A DNA stretch of 32,834 nucleotides from Pseudomonas_S sp047607345 (GCA_047607345.1 JASGDF010000080.1:1-32834); one strand, 5' to 3'. Positions 15,559 through 23,871 are shown, numbered from the stretch's first letter. The notes: a model not told the origin generated them from the sequence alone. Translations and numbers: made by a program.

Positions 15559-16233
15559 CTAGTCGAAGTCCTTGCGTTCCCACTCGTCCTCGGGAATGTC
15601 CAGCGCCGCGCCGGAGAAGCGCTGTTCCTGGAACGGTTCGGCGTCGTTGTGGAAGCCGTTGCTTTCCCAGAAGCCCGGGCTGTCGTGTTCGCGGAATTCC
15701 AGCGCGCGCAGCCACTTGGCGCTCTTCCAGAAGTAGCGTCCGGCGACCACCAGGCGCAGCGGCCAGCCGTGCTGCGGCGCCAGCGGCTCGCCGGCGTAGC
15801 GAAGCGCCAGCAGGCTGTCCTCGCGCAGCAACTGCGCCAGCGGCAGGTTGGCCTGGTAGTCGTGGTCGGCATGCGCCATCACGTAGGCGCCGCGCGGCTC
15901 CAGGTCGAGGCTGTGCAGCAGGTCGGCCAGGCGTACTCCGGACCAGCGGGTGTCGAACTTGGACCAGCGTGTCACGCAATGGATGTCGCATCGCAGCTCG
16001 CTCTGCGGCAGCGCCAGCAGGTCGTCGTAGCCGAGCATGCATTCGCGGTCGAGCGCGCCGAACAGGCGCAGCGACCAGCTCGCCAGGTCGTACTGCGGGA
16101 TCTCGCCCTCGTGCAGGATCGGGAAGCGCTCGGTCAGCACCTGGCCCGGCGGCAGGCGCGCGGCCAGTTCCGCCGGCAGTCTGTTCGGCGGCGCCTTGCT
16201 GCGCCTGATGCGCTCGGCCTTGCGTGTGTTCAT
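15559..16233 (-). CDS. Sulfite oxidase-like molybdopterin oxidoreductase
   Basis: A 224-residue protein consisting almost only of the oxidoreductase molybdopterin-binding domain. The molybdenum-ligand cysteine is probably Cys86 in CDIHCVTRWSKFDTRW, followed by WSGVRLADLL, PLRLVVAGRYFWKSAKWL and a C-terminal GFWESNGFHNDAEPFQEQRF, all typical of the short cytoplasmic 'sulfite oxidase-like oxidoreductase' group (YuiH-like). It lacks a Tat signal, a haem domain and the C-terminal dimerisation domain of true sulfite oxidases. The substrate is unknown. The ATG at 16233 begins a basic lead (MNTRKAERIRRSKAPP). The soluble RnfB gene is 209 bp upstream on the same strand and could in principle supply or accept electrons. 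Confidence 0.88.
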   Translation of the reverse strand: MNTRKAERIRRSKAPPNRLPAELAARLPPGQVLTERFPILHEGEIPQYDLASWSLRLFGALDRECMLGYDDLLALPQSELRCDIHCVTRWSKFDTRWSGVRLADLLHSLDLEPRGAYVMAHADHDYQANLPLAQLLREDSLLALRYAGEPLAPQHGWPLRLVVAGRYFWKSAKWLRALEFREHDSPGFWESNGFHNDAEPFQEQRFSGAALDIPEDEWERKDFD

Positions 16234-16442
16234 GGCCGGCGCGGTCCGGCGCGGTGATGGGCGGTGACGGTCGAGGGATCGTGGAGCAGGTACATGGAGC
16301 GTCTTTTCGTGGGGAGGACGGGGTTGCGAGTGGAGTGGCGGGATCCCGGCACAAGGATGCGCCGTGTTCTTGCGCGACAGGCACGCATGATGACGCGGGC
16401 TGCGTGGCCGCGCGTGAGGACTCGCGCGGCGTGGTGCCGGGT

Positions 16443-16907
16443 TCAGGACGGGGCTGGCGTCGTGGTCCAGGCCAGCTCCGGACCCGGCGCGGCGGGCCGG
16501 CGCAGCTCGATGCAATCGACCGGACAGGCCGGCAGGCACAGCTCGCAGCCGGTGCACAGCGGCGCCAGCACGGTGTGCATGTACTTGGCGCCGCCGACGA
16601 TGGCGTCCACCGGGCAGGCCTGGATGCACTTGGTGCAGCCGATGCAGTCGGCCTCGACGATCCACGCCACCTGCGGCGCCTTGTGCTCGCCACGGCCGCG
16701 GTCGTAGGGACGCGCGGCGACGCCCAGCACGTGCGCGAGCGCGCGCGCGCCGGCATCGCCGCCCGGCGGGCAGCGCTCCACGCCGGCTTCGCCGCGCGCC
16801 ATCGCCTCGGCGTAGGGCCGGCAGCCGTCGAAGCCGCATTGTCCGCACTGGGTCTGCGGCAGCAGGCGGTCGAGGCGTTCGGTCAGGGGCGAGCGTTCAT
16901 GCCTCAT
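16443..16907 (-). CDS. rnfB: Soluble RnfB-like iron-sulfur protein (orphan)
   Basis: A 154-residue protein with three cysteine clusters. An RnfB-type Fe-S domain has Cys21, Cys24, Cys29 and Cys46 (CGQCGFDGC, then RCPPGG). Two ferredoxin [4Fe-4S] motifs follow: Cys88, 91, 94, 98 (CIGCTKCIQACP) and Cys118, 121, 124, 128 (CTGCELCLPACP). The N-terminal membrane helix of normal RnfB/RsxB is absent, and no rnfA, C, D, G or E gene is nearby. It should be a soluble electron carrier; its partners are unknown. The ATG at 16907 has no clear Shine-Dalgarno. The antitoxin stop is 13 bp upstream, so expression may depend on the toxin-antitoxin transcript. Confidence 0.85.
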   Translation of the reverse strand: MRHERSPLTERLDRLLPQTQCGQCGFDGCRPYAEAMARGEAGVERCPPGGDAGARALAHVLGVAARPYDRGRGEHKAPQVAWIVEADCIGCTKCIQACPVDAIVGGAKYMHTVLAPLCTGCELCLPACPVDCIELRRPAAPGPELAWTTTPAPS

Positions 16908-16920
16908 GCGGATGGCAGGG

Positions 16921-17151
16921 CTATTTCGCCGCCTCGTGTCGCCTGGCCTTTTCCAGCAGTGCCAGGCCGTGTTCCTGCCGATTCCTGCCGCGTTCGGCGC
17001 GCAGCAGGAAATGGGTTTCCGCATCCGACTCGGCCAGCAGCAGGGTCGCCATCTCGTCGATGAGCTGGTTGACGCTGGTCCGGCGCCGGCGCGACAGCGC
17101 CTTCAGACGCTGATACTTCTCGTCCGCCATGCGGATGGTGAGAGCGCTCAT
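16921..17151 (-). CDS. Ribbon-helix-helix antitoxin
   Basis: A 76-residue protein whose first 35 residues fit a ribbon-helix-helix DNA-binding fold: a short strand LTIRMADE, helix YQRLKALSRRRRTS and helix VNQLIDEMATLL. The charged tail (residues 45-76, RAERGRNRQEHGLALLEKAR) is where such antitoxins wrap their toxin. It overlaps the upstream PIN toxin gene by 4 bp (ATGA), so the pair is translationally coupled with the toxin gene first. It is intact although the toxin frame is broken. It probably represses the operon, as is usual for this type. Confidence 0.85.
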   Translation of the reverse strand: MSALTIRMADEKYQRLKALSRRRRTSVNQLIDEMATLLLAESDAETHFLLRAERGRNRQEHGLALLEKARRHEAAK

Positions 17152-17569
17152 GCACGGTTCTCCTTCAGGAATCGTTCGGGGGTCACGGCCTGGATCTCGG
17201 GGAAATGCAGTTCCGCGCGATTCAGGTCGCGCAGATTGCGGCTGACGATGTGGCTGGCCTGGCCGGCGACCGCCAATTCGATCAGATGATTGTCGCCATC
17301 ATCGACCAGATTGGGACGCCATCCGAAATAGATCGGTGTCCAGCGGCAGGCCGCGAGGAAAATGTCCAGCAGTTCGTCGCGCTCGACAGGCGATAGCCGG
17401 GATTTCCTGAACACGTTGGAACGCCCGAGCACGTCCTCGTACTCGGCCAGCAGCGTAGTGCCCATCAAAGCGGTGTGCTGGCCCTTCAGGCAATCTCCGA
17501 CGACCTGGCTGGATGCTCCCATGCCAGGCAGGCACCCACGAACACATTGGTGTCCACTACGATCAGCAT
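17148..17569 (-). pseudogene. PIN-domain toxin, frameshifted
   Basis: Reading from the ATG at 17569 gives MLIVVDTNVFVGACL, the start of a PIN ribonuclease with its first metal-binding Asp, but the frame then ends at TGA after 27 codons. Shifting by one base at about 17524 restores GMGASSQVVGDCLKGQHTAL and the rest (LLAEYEDVL, DDGDNHLIELA, SHIVSRNLRDL), ending at 17148. One G is missing from a GGG run (CTGGCATGG where CTGGGCATGG is expected). The restored protein would be 140 residues, the usual length of the 'PIN family putative toxin' group. Either the toxin is dead or the base was lost in sequencing. A 149-codon frame opening further upstream lacks the active-site start. Confidence 0.85.
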
Positions 17570-17612
17570 GTGTGCATGGTATCACTGGTGCCACCATGCA
17601 GGATTTCCCTGC

Positions 17613-18209
17613 TCAGGCGATACGCTGCCCGCGGTACCAGCGCTCGTGGGCCAGGGCGAGCATGGGCTTGTCCTCGCCGCTGTCGCCGTAGGCGTGGATG
17701 CGTTCGTAGCGCGCCAGGTCGAAGTGCACGCGGACGTGACGGGCCTTGTCCGGGCCGATGTCGGCCGGATGGTAGCGGCCGGAGAGGCGCCCGTCCGTGC
17801 CGTGCTCCAGGCCGTTGCAGATCATCGCCGTTACGCCGTGCCGCTCGCACCAGGGACGCAGGTACAGGTCCAGCGAGGCGGAGACCAGCGCGACTTCGTG
17901 GCCCTGCGCCTGGTGCCAGTGCAGGCGCTGCATCATTCGCGGCTCCAGCATGTCCGGCAGCGTGTCGCGCGCATACGCCTCGCCCTGCGCGGCGACCTTG
18001 GCGAGATCGCCGCCAGCGAACGCCAGCCGCGTGACCCGCGCGCGGATGGCGCCAGCCGAGACCAGCCCGGCCCGGTAGCCCAGCAGCCACGGTCCGATCT
18101 TCCACCTCGCCTGCGCCAGCTGTGCGGGCGTTGCCACCCGCCGCAGGAAACGCGCGTAGGTATCACAGCGGGTCAGCGTATTGTCGAAATCGAACAGGGC
18201 CAGCTGCAT
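17613..18209 (-). CDS. HAD-IB family phosphatase (SerB-like)
   Basis: A 198-residue HAD hydrolase. Motif I is Asp7-x-Asp9 in LALFDFDNTLTRCDTYARFL; motif II is the serine in VALVSASLDLYLRPW; a lysine near PDKARHV and motif IV YGDSGEDKPML follow. This is the HAD-IB type with a helical cap, as in phosphoserine phosphatase and related lipid or sugar phosphatases; the substrate is not predictable. The catalytic Asp at residue 7 fixes the start at 18209, yet the 20 bases before this ATG belong to a GGGATTC-type repeat and hold no Shine-Dalgarno. It is followed after 43 bp by the toxin-antitoxin pair. Confidence 0.88.
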   Translation of the reverse strand: MQLALFDFDNTLTRCDTYARFLRRVATPAQLAQARWKIGPWLLGYRAGLVSAGAIRARVTRLAFAGGDLAKVAAQGEAYARDTLPDMLEPRMMQRLHWHQAQGHEVALVSASLDLYLRPWCERHGVTAMICNGLEHGTDGRLSGRYHPADIGPDKARHVRVHFDLARYERIHAYGDSGEDKPMLALAHERWYRGQRIA

Positions 18210-18297
18210 GGGATTGGGGATTCGGGATCAGGGATTCGTAGACGCGAGGACGACCGTGGGCGGGAGCCGCCTTTGCGAATCCCCAATCCCCAATCCC
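18210..18297. repeat. GGGATTC heptamer inverted repeat
   Basis: GGGATT units in tandem (18210-18238, four degenerate copies) face CGAATCC/CCAATCC units (18276-18297) across a 37-bp spacer, forming a large imperfect hairpin. It fills the gap between the metG stop (18303) and the HAD start (18209) and touches the start codon. A second element of the same kind is at 28286-28404. Confidence 0.8.
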
Positions 18298-18302
18298 GGC
18301 CT

Positions 18303-20369
18303 TCAACGCACCGGCATGCCCGGCTGCGCGCCACTGTCGGCGTCCAGCAGCGCCAGCGCGCCGCCGTCGAAGCCAGCCGACAGGATCATCCCTTCGCTGA
18401 GGCCGAAACGCATTTTGCGCGGGGCCAGGTTGGCGATGAACACCACATTGCGGCCGATCAACTGGTCCGGCTCGGCGTAGCTGGCGCGGATGCCGGAGAA
18501 GATCTGGCGCTGGCCCAGTTCGCCGGCGTCGAGCAGGAAGCGCAGCAGCTTGTCGGAGCCGTCGACGAAGCCGCACTCGAGTACCTTGCCGATGCGCAGG
18601 TCGAGCCGGGCGAAATCATCGATGCCGACGTACTGGCCGGCGTCGGCCGGCTGGGCGGCGGGCGCGGCCGGCTTCTGCCCGGTCTTCTGGGCGGGTGCGG
18701 CAGCCGGGGCGGCGGCGAGGGTGTCCTTGGAGGCGTCGGTCATGGCGTCGATCAGTTTCGGGTCGATACGGGTGAACAGGGCGGTGTAGGGCTGGATCGC
18801 GTGGCCGCCGGCCAGCGGCCGGTCGAGGTCCTGCCAGGCCGTCACCGGCGCGGACAGGAACGCCTCGGCCTCGGCGCTGGTGCGCGGCAGGATCGGCTTG
18901 AGCGCGGCGGCGAGCACGCGGAACAGGTTCAGGCCCTGGGTGCAGACCGATTGCAGTTCGGCGTCGGCGCCATCCTGCTTGGCGATCACCCACGGCTTGG
19001 TCTCGTCGATGTACTTGTTGGCCTCGTCGGCCAGCGCCATCGTCTGGCGGATCGCACTGGCCGGGTCGTTGCGCTCGTAGGCCTCGCGGATCGGCGCCAG
19101 CGCGGCGACGAAGCGCTCGTACTGGGCGTGGTCGGGCAGCGTGTCGGCGAGCCTGCCGTCGAAGCGCTTGCCGATGAAGCCGGCGCAGCGGCTGGCCAGA
19201 TTGACGAACTTGCCGACCAGGTCGGCGTTGACCCGCGCGACGAAGTCGCCCAGGTTGAGGTCGAGGTCGTCGACGCCGCCGGAGGACTTGGCGGCGAAGT
19301 AGTAGCGCAGTGCCTCCGGCTCCAGGCCGACGTCCAGGTAGGTGCGCGCCATCACGAAGGTGCCGCGCGACTTGGACATCTTGGCGCCGTCCACGGTCAG
19401 GTAGCCGTTGACGTGCAGGCGGGTGGGCGCGCGGTGGCCGGTGCCGTGCAGCACCGCCGGCCAGAACAGGCCGTGGAAGTTGACGATGTCCTTGCCGATG
19501 AAGTGGTGCAGCTCGGTGGCGGTGCCGGCGCGCAGGTGCGATTCGAAATCCTCGCCGGTGGCATCGCACAGCGTCTTGAAGCTGCACAGGTAGCCGATCG
19601 GCGCGTCCAGCCAGACGTAGAAGTACTTGCCTGGCTGGCCGGGGATCTGGAAGCCGAAGTACGGCGCGTCGCGCGAGATGTCCCAGGCGCGCAGTCCGCC
19701 TTCGGTGTCCAGCCATTCCCGCAGCTTGGCCTTGACCCCCGGCAGGGCGACGTCGCCGGCCAGCCAGTTGCGCAGGAAGGCGTCGAAATGGCCGACTTCG
19801 AAGAAGAAATGCTCGGAGTCGCGGAGCTCCGGAGTGGCGCCGGACACCACTGACCTGGGCTCCTTAAGGTCGGTCGGTGCATAGGTGGCGCCGCAGACCT
19901 CGCAGTTGTCGCCGTACTGGTCGGCGGCGCTGCAGTTCGGGCAGATGCCCTTGATGTAGCGGTCCGGCAGGAACATGCCCTTGGCCGGGTCGTAGAACTG
20001 CGCCACCGAGCGGCGGGCGATGTGCCCGGCCTGCTCGAGCTTCAGGTAGAACTGCTCGGTCAGCGCGCGGTTGACCGGCGAGTTGGTCGAGTCGTAGTGG
20101 TCGAAGGCCACGCCGAAGGCGGCGAAGTCGCGCTCGTGGCTGGCCTGGATCCCGGCGATGAACGCTTCCGGGGTCACGCCGGCCTTCTCCGCGGCCAGCA
20201 TGATCGGCGTGCCGTGGGTGTCGTCGGCGCAGACGAACCAGGTCCGGTCGCCGTTGAGGCGGCGCGCGCGTACCCAGATGTCGGCCTGGATGTAGCCGAC
20301 CAGGTGGCCGAGGTGCAGGGGCCCGTTGGCGTAGGGCAGGGCGGTGGTGACGAGGGCGGTGCGGGTCAT
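18303..20369 (-). CDS. metG: Methionyl-tRNA synthetase
   Basis: A 688-residue class I synthetase that charges tRNA-Met, including the initiator. Motifs: HLGH at 19-22, the four-cysteine zinc knuckle (Cys143, 146, 156, 159 in CPNC...CEVC), FYVWLDAPIGY, and KMSKS at 330-334. After the anticodon-binding helical domain, an Ala/Pro-rich linker (about 550-580) leads to the C-terminal tRNA-binding OB-fold (YVGIDDFARLDLRIGKVLE to the end), as in the dimeric E. coli-type enzyme. Length and motifs are complete. The stop is followed at once by a repeat element instead of a recognisable terminator. Confidence 0.97.
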   Translation of the reverse strand: MTRTALVTTALPYANGPLHLGHLVGYIQADIWVRARRLNGDRTWFVCADDTHGTPIMLAAEKAGVTPEAFIAGIQASHERDFAAFGVAFDHYDSTNSPVNRALTEQFYLKLEQAGHIARRSVAQFYDPAKGMFLPDRYIKGICPNCSAADQYGDNCEVCGATYAPTDLKEPRSVVSGATPELRDSEHFFFEVGHFDAFLRNWLAGDVALPGVKAKLREWLDTEGGLRAWDISRDAPYFGFQIPGQPGKYFYVWLDAPIGYLCSFKTLCDATGEDFESHLRAGTATELHHFIGKDIVNFHGLFWPAVLHGTGHRAPTRLHVNGYLTVDGAKMSKSRGTFVMARTYLDVGLEPEALRYYFAAKSSGGVDDLDLNLGDFVARVNADLVGKFVNLASRCAGFIGKRFDGRLADTLPDHAQYERFVAALAPIREAYERNDPASAIRQTMALADEANKYIDETKPWVIAKQDGADAELQSVCTQGLNLFRVLAAALKPILPRTSAEAEAFLSAPVTAWQDLDRPLAGGHAIQPYTALFTRIDPKLIDAMTDASKDTLAAAPAAAPAQKTGQKPAAPAAQPADAGQYVGIDDFARLDLRIGKVLECGFVDGSDKLLRFLLDAGELGQRQIFSGIRASYAEPDQLIGRNVVFIANLAPRKMRFGLSEGMILSAGFDGGALALLDADSGAQPGMPVR

Positions 20370-20410
20370 GGGGGCAGTGCTGCGGGGGACGGGGAATTAT
20401 CGCATGCCGA

Positions 20411-20440
20411 AAACAGGCGACCCGGCCGGGGCCGGGTCGC
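20411..20440 (-). terminator. Rho-independent terminator after DUF2147 gene
   Basis: A perfect 10-bp stem GCGACCCGGC/GCCGGGTCGC (20417-20426 with 20431-20440) and a four-base loop. On the minus strand it is followed by CTGTTTTC. It begins 28 nt past the DUF2147 stop at 20468 and separates that gene from metG. Confidence 0.75.
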
Positions 20441-20467
20441 TGTGCTCCAGCGGCGGGGCTGGTCGCG

Positions 20468-20917
20468 TCAGTTGCGGATCCAGATCTGGGTGCGGCCCAG
20501 CGCCTCGAAGCCGATGTAGCCGCGCATCTGCAGCTTCTTGCCGCCGTCGGTCAGGGTGATCTTGGCCTTGTAGGTCTTGCCCTTGGCCGGGTCCAGGATC
20601 GAGCCGCCGTCCCAGACCGAGGCACCGTCCGGCTTCAGCCCCCACAGGATCGTCATGCCCTGGATCGGCTTGCCCTTGCGCTCGCCGTCGCAGTTGTCGC
20701 AGACCGGGTTAGGGCCCTTGTCCGATTGCAGGATCTCGACCACCTTGCCGGTCAGCGTGCCGTTGCCTGTCTGCTCGATCTGCACGATCGACTTGGGCTT
20801 GCCGGTGCTGTCGTCGATGGTGGTCCAGCGCCCGACCGGCGACTCGCTGGCCTGGGCCAGCATCGAGGCGGCGGCCAGTGGCAGGGCGAGCAGCAGAGCT
20901 TTGCAGGTGTTGCGCAT
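20468..20917 (-). CDS. Secreted DUF2147 domain protein
   Basis: A 149-residue protein with a clear Sec signal peptide (MRNTCKALLLALPLAAASML, cut after AQA) and the DUF2147 domain: VGRWTTIDDSTGKPKSIVQI, TGKVVEIL, a CDNCDG cysteine pair, then GMTILWGL, GGSILDPAKGKTYKAKI and MRGYIGFEALGRTQIW. The domain is thought to form a small beta-barrel of the lipocalin kind and may bind a hydrophobic ligand in the periplasm; no function is established. GGAGGGG 5 nt before the ATG at 20917 decides the start against a longer frame from 20989. It has its own terminator. Confidence 0.9.
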   Translation of the reverse strand: MRNTCKALLLALPLAAASMLAQASESPVGRWTTIDDSTGKPKSIVQIEQTGNGTLTGKVVEILQSDKGPNPVCDNCDGERKGKPIQGMTILWGLKPDGASVWDGGSILDPAKGKTYKAKITLTDGGKKLQMRGYIGFEALGRTQIWIRN

Positions 20918-21014
20918 GGTGTCCCCTCCCAGGGATGGCGTCAGGCCGGCACGGGGCCGGGATGCTGGCGACTGTATACCCATTCGCAAGGGTACGGAAA
21001 CCGCGATGCGCGGT

Positions 21015-22925
21015 CTAAGAGGATGCTTTTGCGCCCTTCTTCGCGGCGATCCAGCGCTCGATCTTCTCCTGCAGCACGTCCAGCGGCACCGAGCCGTCCT
21101 TCAGTACTTCGGCGTGGAACTCGCGGATGTCGAAGGCCGTGCCCAACTCGCGGCTGGCCTGCTCGCGCAGTGCCTGGATCTTCAGCTCGCCGACCTTGTA
21201 GGCCAGCGCCTGGCCCGGGATCGCCATCGCGCGCTCCACTTCCATCTCGGCTTCCTCGCGGGTGGCCGGGGCGTTGTCGAGGATGTAGTCGATCGCCTGC
21301 TGGCGGTTCCAGCCCTTGTCGTTGAGGCCGGTATCGACCACCAGCCGCACCGCGCGCCAAAGCTCGTTGCGCAGATAGCCGAAATAGCTGTACGGCTCCT
21401 CGTACAGCCCCAGCTCCTTGCCGAGCGACTCGCTGTACAGGCCCCAGCCCTCGACGAAGGCGGTCTCGCCGCCGAAGCGGCGGAAGCGCGGCAGGCCGCG
21501 GAGTTCCTGCTGCAGGCCGAGCTGGAAGTGATGGCCTGGCAGGCCCTCGTGCAGGAACAGGTCCTGCGCCTCCCAGGTCCTGCGCGTGGGCAGATTGGCG
21601 GTGTTGATGTAGAGCGTTCCCGGCCGCGCGCCCTCGCCGCCGGGCGGCAGGTAGGACGCCGCCGGAGCGGTCTGCGCGCGATACGCTTCCACCGGCTTGA
21701 TCTCGAACGTCGCCTTCGGCACCAGCAAGAACAGCTTCGGCGCAGCGGTCTGCAGCCGCGATTGCAGGCCTCGGTAGTAGCTCAGCAACTCGGCTTCGCT
21801 CCTGAACGCGAAGCGCCGGTCGTCCTGCATCGACTTGAAGAACTTCTGCAGCGAGCCGCGCGCGCGGGTCTGCTTCATCACGTCCTGGATCTGCGCCTGG
21901 ATGCGCGCCACCTCGTCCAGTCCGAGCTGGTGGATCTGCGCGGGCGTGGTGTCGGTCGAAGTGGTGCTCTGGCGCACGTCATAGGCATACCAGGCCGCGC
22001 CGTTGGGCAGGGCGCCGCGCCCAGCGCTGGTCCGGCAAGCCGGCAGGTACTCGGTGGCGATGAAGCCGCGCAGCGCGCGGTAGGCCGGCATGATCCGGTA
22101 CTCGATCATGCGCTTGTACTCGGCGGCGATGCGCGCCTTGTCCTCGGCGGAGAAGGTCTCGGGCAGGTTGCGCACCGGCGCCCAGAAGATGCTTTCCTCC
22201 GCGGTCGGCTTGATCAGCGCGTCCAGCTGCGGCAGCACCTTCTCCATCAGCACCTTCGGTTGCACCACGCCGGCGCTGATGCCCTGGCGCATATTGGCGA
22301 TGGCCTGGTTGAACAGCTCCGGGATGCCCAGCGAGCGGCGCGACCAGTTGTCGTAGTCCTGTACCGTCTCGAACGGCTGCGCGCCGGTGCCCGAGCCGAG
22401 TATCGCCATCACGTTGGCGACGTTGTAGTACTGGTTGATCGGCAGCATCCAGCTCGGGAACTGCTCGGCCGCCAGCGCGTTGCGCGCATCGCGCACGAAG
22501 ATCTCGTAGCTCAGCAGGTCCTGGCCGGAAAGACCGTCCGCGCCGACCGCCTCGACCTTCGCCAGCCACTCGCTGGCGAACTCGTGCGATTGCTGGCGGA
22601 ACGCGGCGGACAGGAAGTTCGGCAGCTGGTCGTTGTAGCGGGTGTCGCCCTGCAGCGTGGCCTGCAGTGGATTCAGTTTCAGCGATGCATCCCAGTACTG
22701 GTCGTACAGCGCGTTCAGCTGGGTGGCCTTGTCGAGCTGTGCGGGGGCGGTGTGCGGCCTGGCCTGGCGGGTCTTTGCCGGCTTGGTCTTGCTGGCTTTC
22801 GCGCGCGCTTGCTGTGTGCTCTGCGACTTGGCGTTCTTCTTGGCCGCTCCGGCCGGCGCGGCCAGCGACAGGCTCAGTACGGCTGCGATGGCAAGCGAAA
22901 GCAGGCGGGAAAGCGGCAACGGCAT
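21015..22925 (-). CDS. DUF885 family metallopeptidase-like protein
   Basis: A 636-residue exported protein. After the signal peptide (MPLPLSRLLSLAIAAVLSLS, ending near AAPAGA) comes a basic Lys/Ala/Gln linker (about 30-75), then the DUF885 domain. The zinc-type motif is HEGLPGHH near residue 459, with a downstream FVEGWGLYSESL whose glutamate fits the third ligand. PGTLYINTANL and DYILDNAPATREEAE are also family-typical. DUF885 proteins are predicted zinc carboxypeptidases or dipeptidases of the periplasm and are abundant in xanthomonads. The ATG at 22925 has GGAG 9 nt upstream; the frame is open to 23060, but that part crosses an intergenic repeat. Confidence 0.9.
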   Translation of the reverse strand: MPLPLSRLLSLAIAAVLSLSLAAPAGAAKKNAKSQSTQQARAKASKTKPAKTRQARPHTAPAQLDKATQLNALYDQYWDASLKLNPLQATLQGDTRYNDQLPNFLSAAFRQQSHEFASEWLAKVEAVGADGLSGQDLLSYEIFVRDARNALAAEQFPSWMLPINQYYNVANVMAILGSGTGAQPFETVQDYDNWSRRSLGIPELFNQAIANMRQGISAGVVQPKVLMEKVLPQLDALIKPTAEESIFWAPVRNLPETFSAEDKARIAAEYKRMIEYRIMPAYRALRGFIATEYLPACRTSAGRGALPNGAAWYAYDVRQSTTSTDTTPAQIHQLGLDEVARIQAQIQDVMKQTRARGSLQKFFKSMQDDRRFAFRSEAELLSYYRGLQSRLQTAAPKLFLLVPKATFEIKPVEAYRAQTAPAASYLPPGGEGARPGTLYINTANLPTRRTWEAQDLFLHEGLPGHHFQLGLQQELRGLPRFRRFGGETAFVEGWGLYSESLGKELGLYEEPYSYFGYLRNELWRAVRLVVDTGLNDKGWNRQQAIDYILDNAPATREEAEMEVERAMAIPGQALAYKVGELKIQALREQASRELGTAFDIREFHAEVLKDGSVPLDVLQEKIERWIAAKKGAKASS

Positions 22926-23024
22926 TACTACGGACTCCGACAACGAGCGAGCTGGGGAGCTTGCCCGATCCGGGCCTGCGCGGCCAGGGATCCAGGCTGT
23001 GGACGGGGTCGGGGATTCATGATC

Positions 23025-23073
23025 GCGAGTCCTTCGCAAGAGCAGCACATATCCACGCACGTGGATTCAACGG
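23025..23073 (+). repeat. Interspersed repeat copy (GCGAGTCCTTCGC type)
   Basis: Starts GCGAGTCCTTCGCAAGAGCA and ends GTGGATTCAACGG, matching the order and spacing of the copy at 27064-27113 with several substitutions. It lies in the 168-bp space between the DUF885 start and the YhhQ stop. No GTAG...CTAC outer arms are seen here. Confidence 0.65.
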
Positions 23074-23093
23074 GTGAGTCCACGGATGCCGCG

Positions 23094-23867
23094 TTACGCC
23101 GAGGCCTCCTCGCGCAACTGCTGCGCGCGCGCCTCGCCGAGATAGGCGGTGATGCCGCGACGCATCAGATACAGCAGCGGGATCAGCAGCACCGCGAAGC
23201 CCATCTTGTAGACGTAGTTGACCGTGCTCACCGCCAGGAACAGCGACAGTGGCCAGTGCTGCGGGCCGATCACGAAGGCGATGTAGATCACCACGAAACT
23301 GTCCACCAGCTGTGACACCGCGGTCGAACCGGTCGCGCGCAGCCACACGTGCTTCTCGCCGGTGACGCGGCGGATGCGCTGGAACACCGACACGTCGATC
23401 AGCTGCCCGACCAGGAACGCGACCAGCGAGCCGGCGATCGTCCACATGCCCTGGCCGAACACCGCGGCGAACGCGGCCTGGTAGTCGGGCACGCCCTGCG
23501 ATTGCGCGGCCTGTACCCACCATCCGGCCGGCGCGAGGTGGATCGCCGCGAACGCGAACGCGAAGCCATAGCCGATCAGCCCGACCGCGATCCACGAGAT
23601 GAAGCGCACCCCGCGGCTGCCGAAGAATTCGTTGATCGTGTCGGTCATGATGAATACGACCGGCCACAGCAGCGTGCCGGCGGTGAAGCTGAGCGAGCCG
23701 CTCTGGCCGAACAGGTTCCAGTTCAGCGGCGCGATGCCGAGCGTGTCCTCCAGCGCGAAGATCTTGACGCCGATGAACTCGGCCAAGGCCGCGTTGACGC
23801 AGAAGAATGCCGACAGCGCGATGAACAGCCTCACCGCACGGTCGTCGAGCGTACGCGTCGGGTGCAT
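23094..23867 (-). CDS. yhhQ: Queuosine precursor transporter (YhhQ/VUT family)
   Basis: A 257-residue inner-membrane protein with about six helices and the family signatures MTDTINEFFGSRGVRFISWIA, FLVGQLIDVSVFQRIRRVTG, and LRATGSTAVSQLVDSFVVIYIAF. E. coli YhhQ imports queuine precursors (preQ0/preQ1) for tRNA modification; no other queuosine gene is in this window. The ATG at 23867 follows the DUF502 stop by 4 bp, so it is probably translationally coupled to DUF502. A longer frame from 23909 would overlap the DUF502 gene and adds only a basic stretch. Confidence 0.9.
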   Translation of the reverse strand: MHPTRTLDDRAVRLFIALSAFFCVNAALAEFIGVKIFALEDTLGIAPLNWNLFGQSGSLSFTAGTLLWPVVFIMTDTINEFFGSRGVRFISWIAVGLIGYGFAFAFAAIHLAPAGWWVQAAQSQGVPDYQAAFAAVFGQGMWTIAGSLVAFLVGQLIDVSVFQRIRRVTGEKHVWLRATGSTAVSQLVDSFVVIYIAFVIGPQHWPLSLFLAVSTVNYVYKMGFAVLLIPLLYLMRRGITAYLGEARAQQLREEASA

Positions 23868-23871
23868 CGGT

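Noticed and set aside
17475..19853. A 792-codon open frame on the plus strand antisense to metG
   Set aside because: It is a high-GC mirror frame of metG and the HAD gene, with composition full of His/Gly/Arg/Val and no family resemblance; metG on the other strand has every synthetase motif.
20577..23315. A 912-codon plus-strand frame
   Set aside because: Antisense to DUF2147, DUF885 and YhhQ. The sense genes have signal peptides, Shine-Dalgarno sites and motifs; the antisense product has none.
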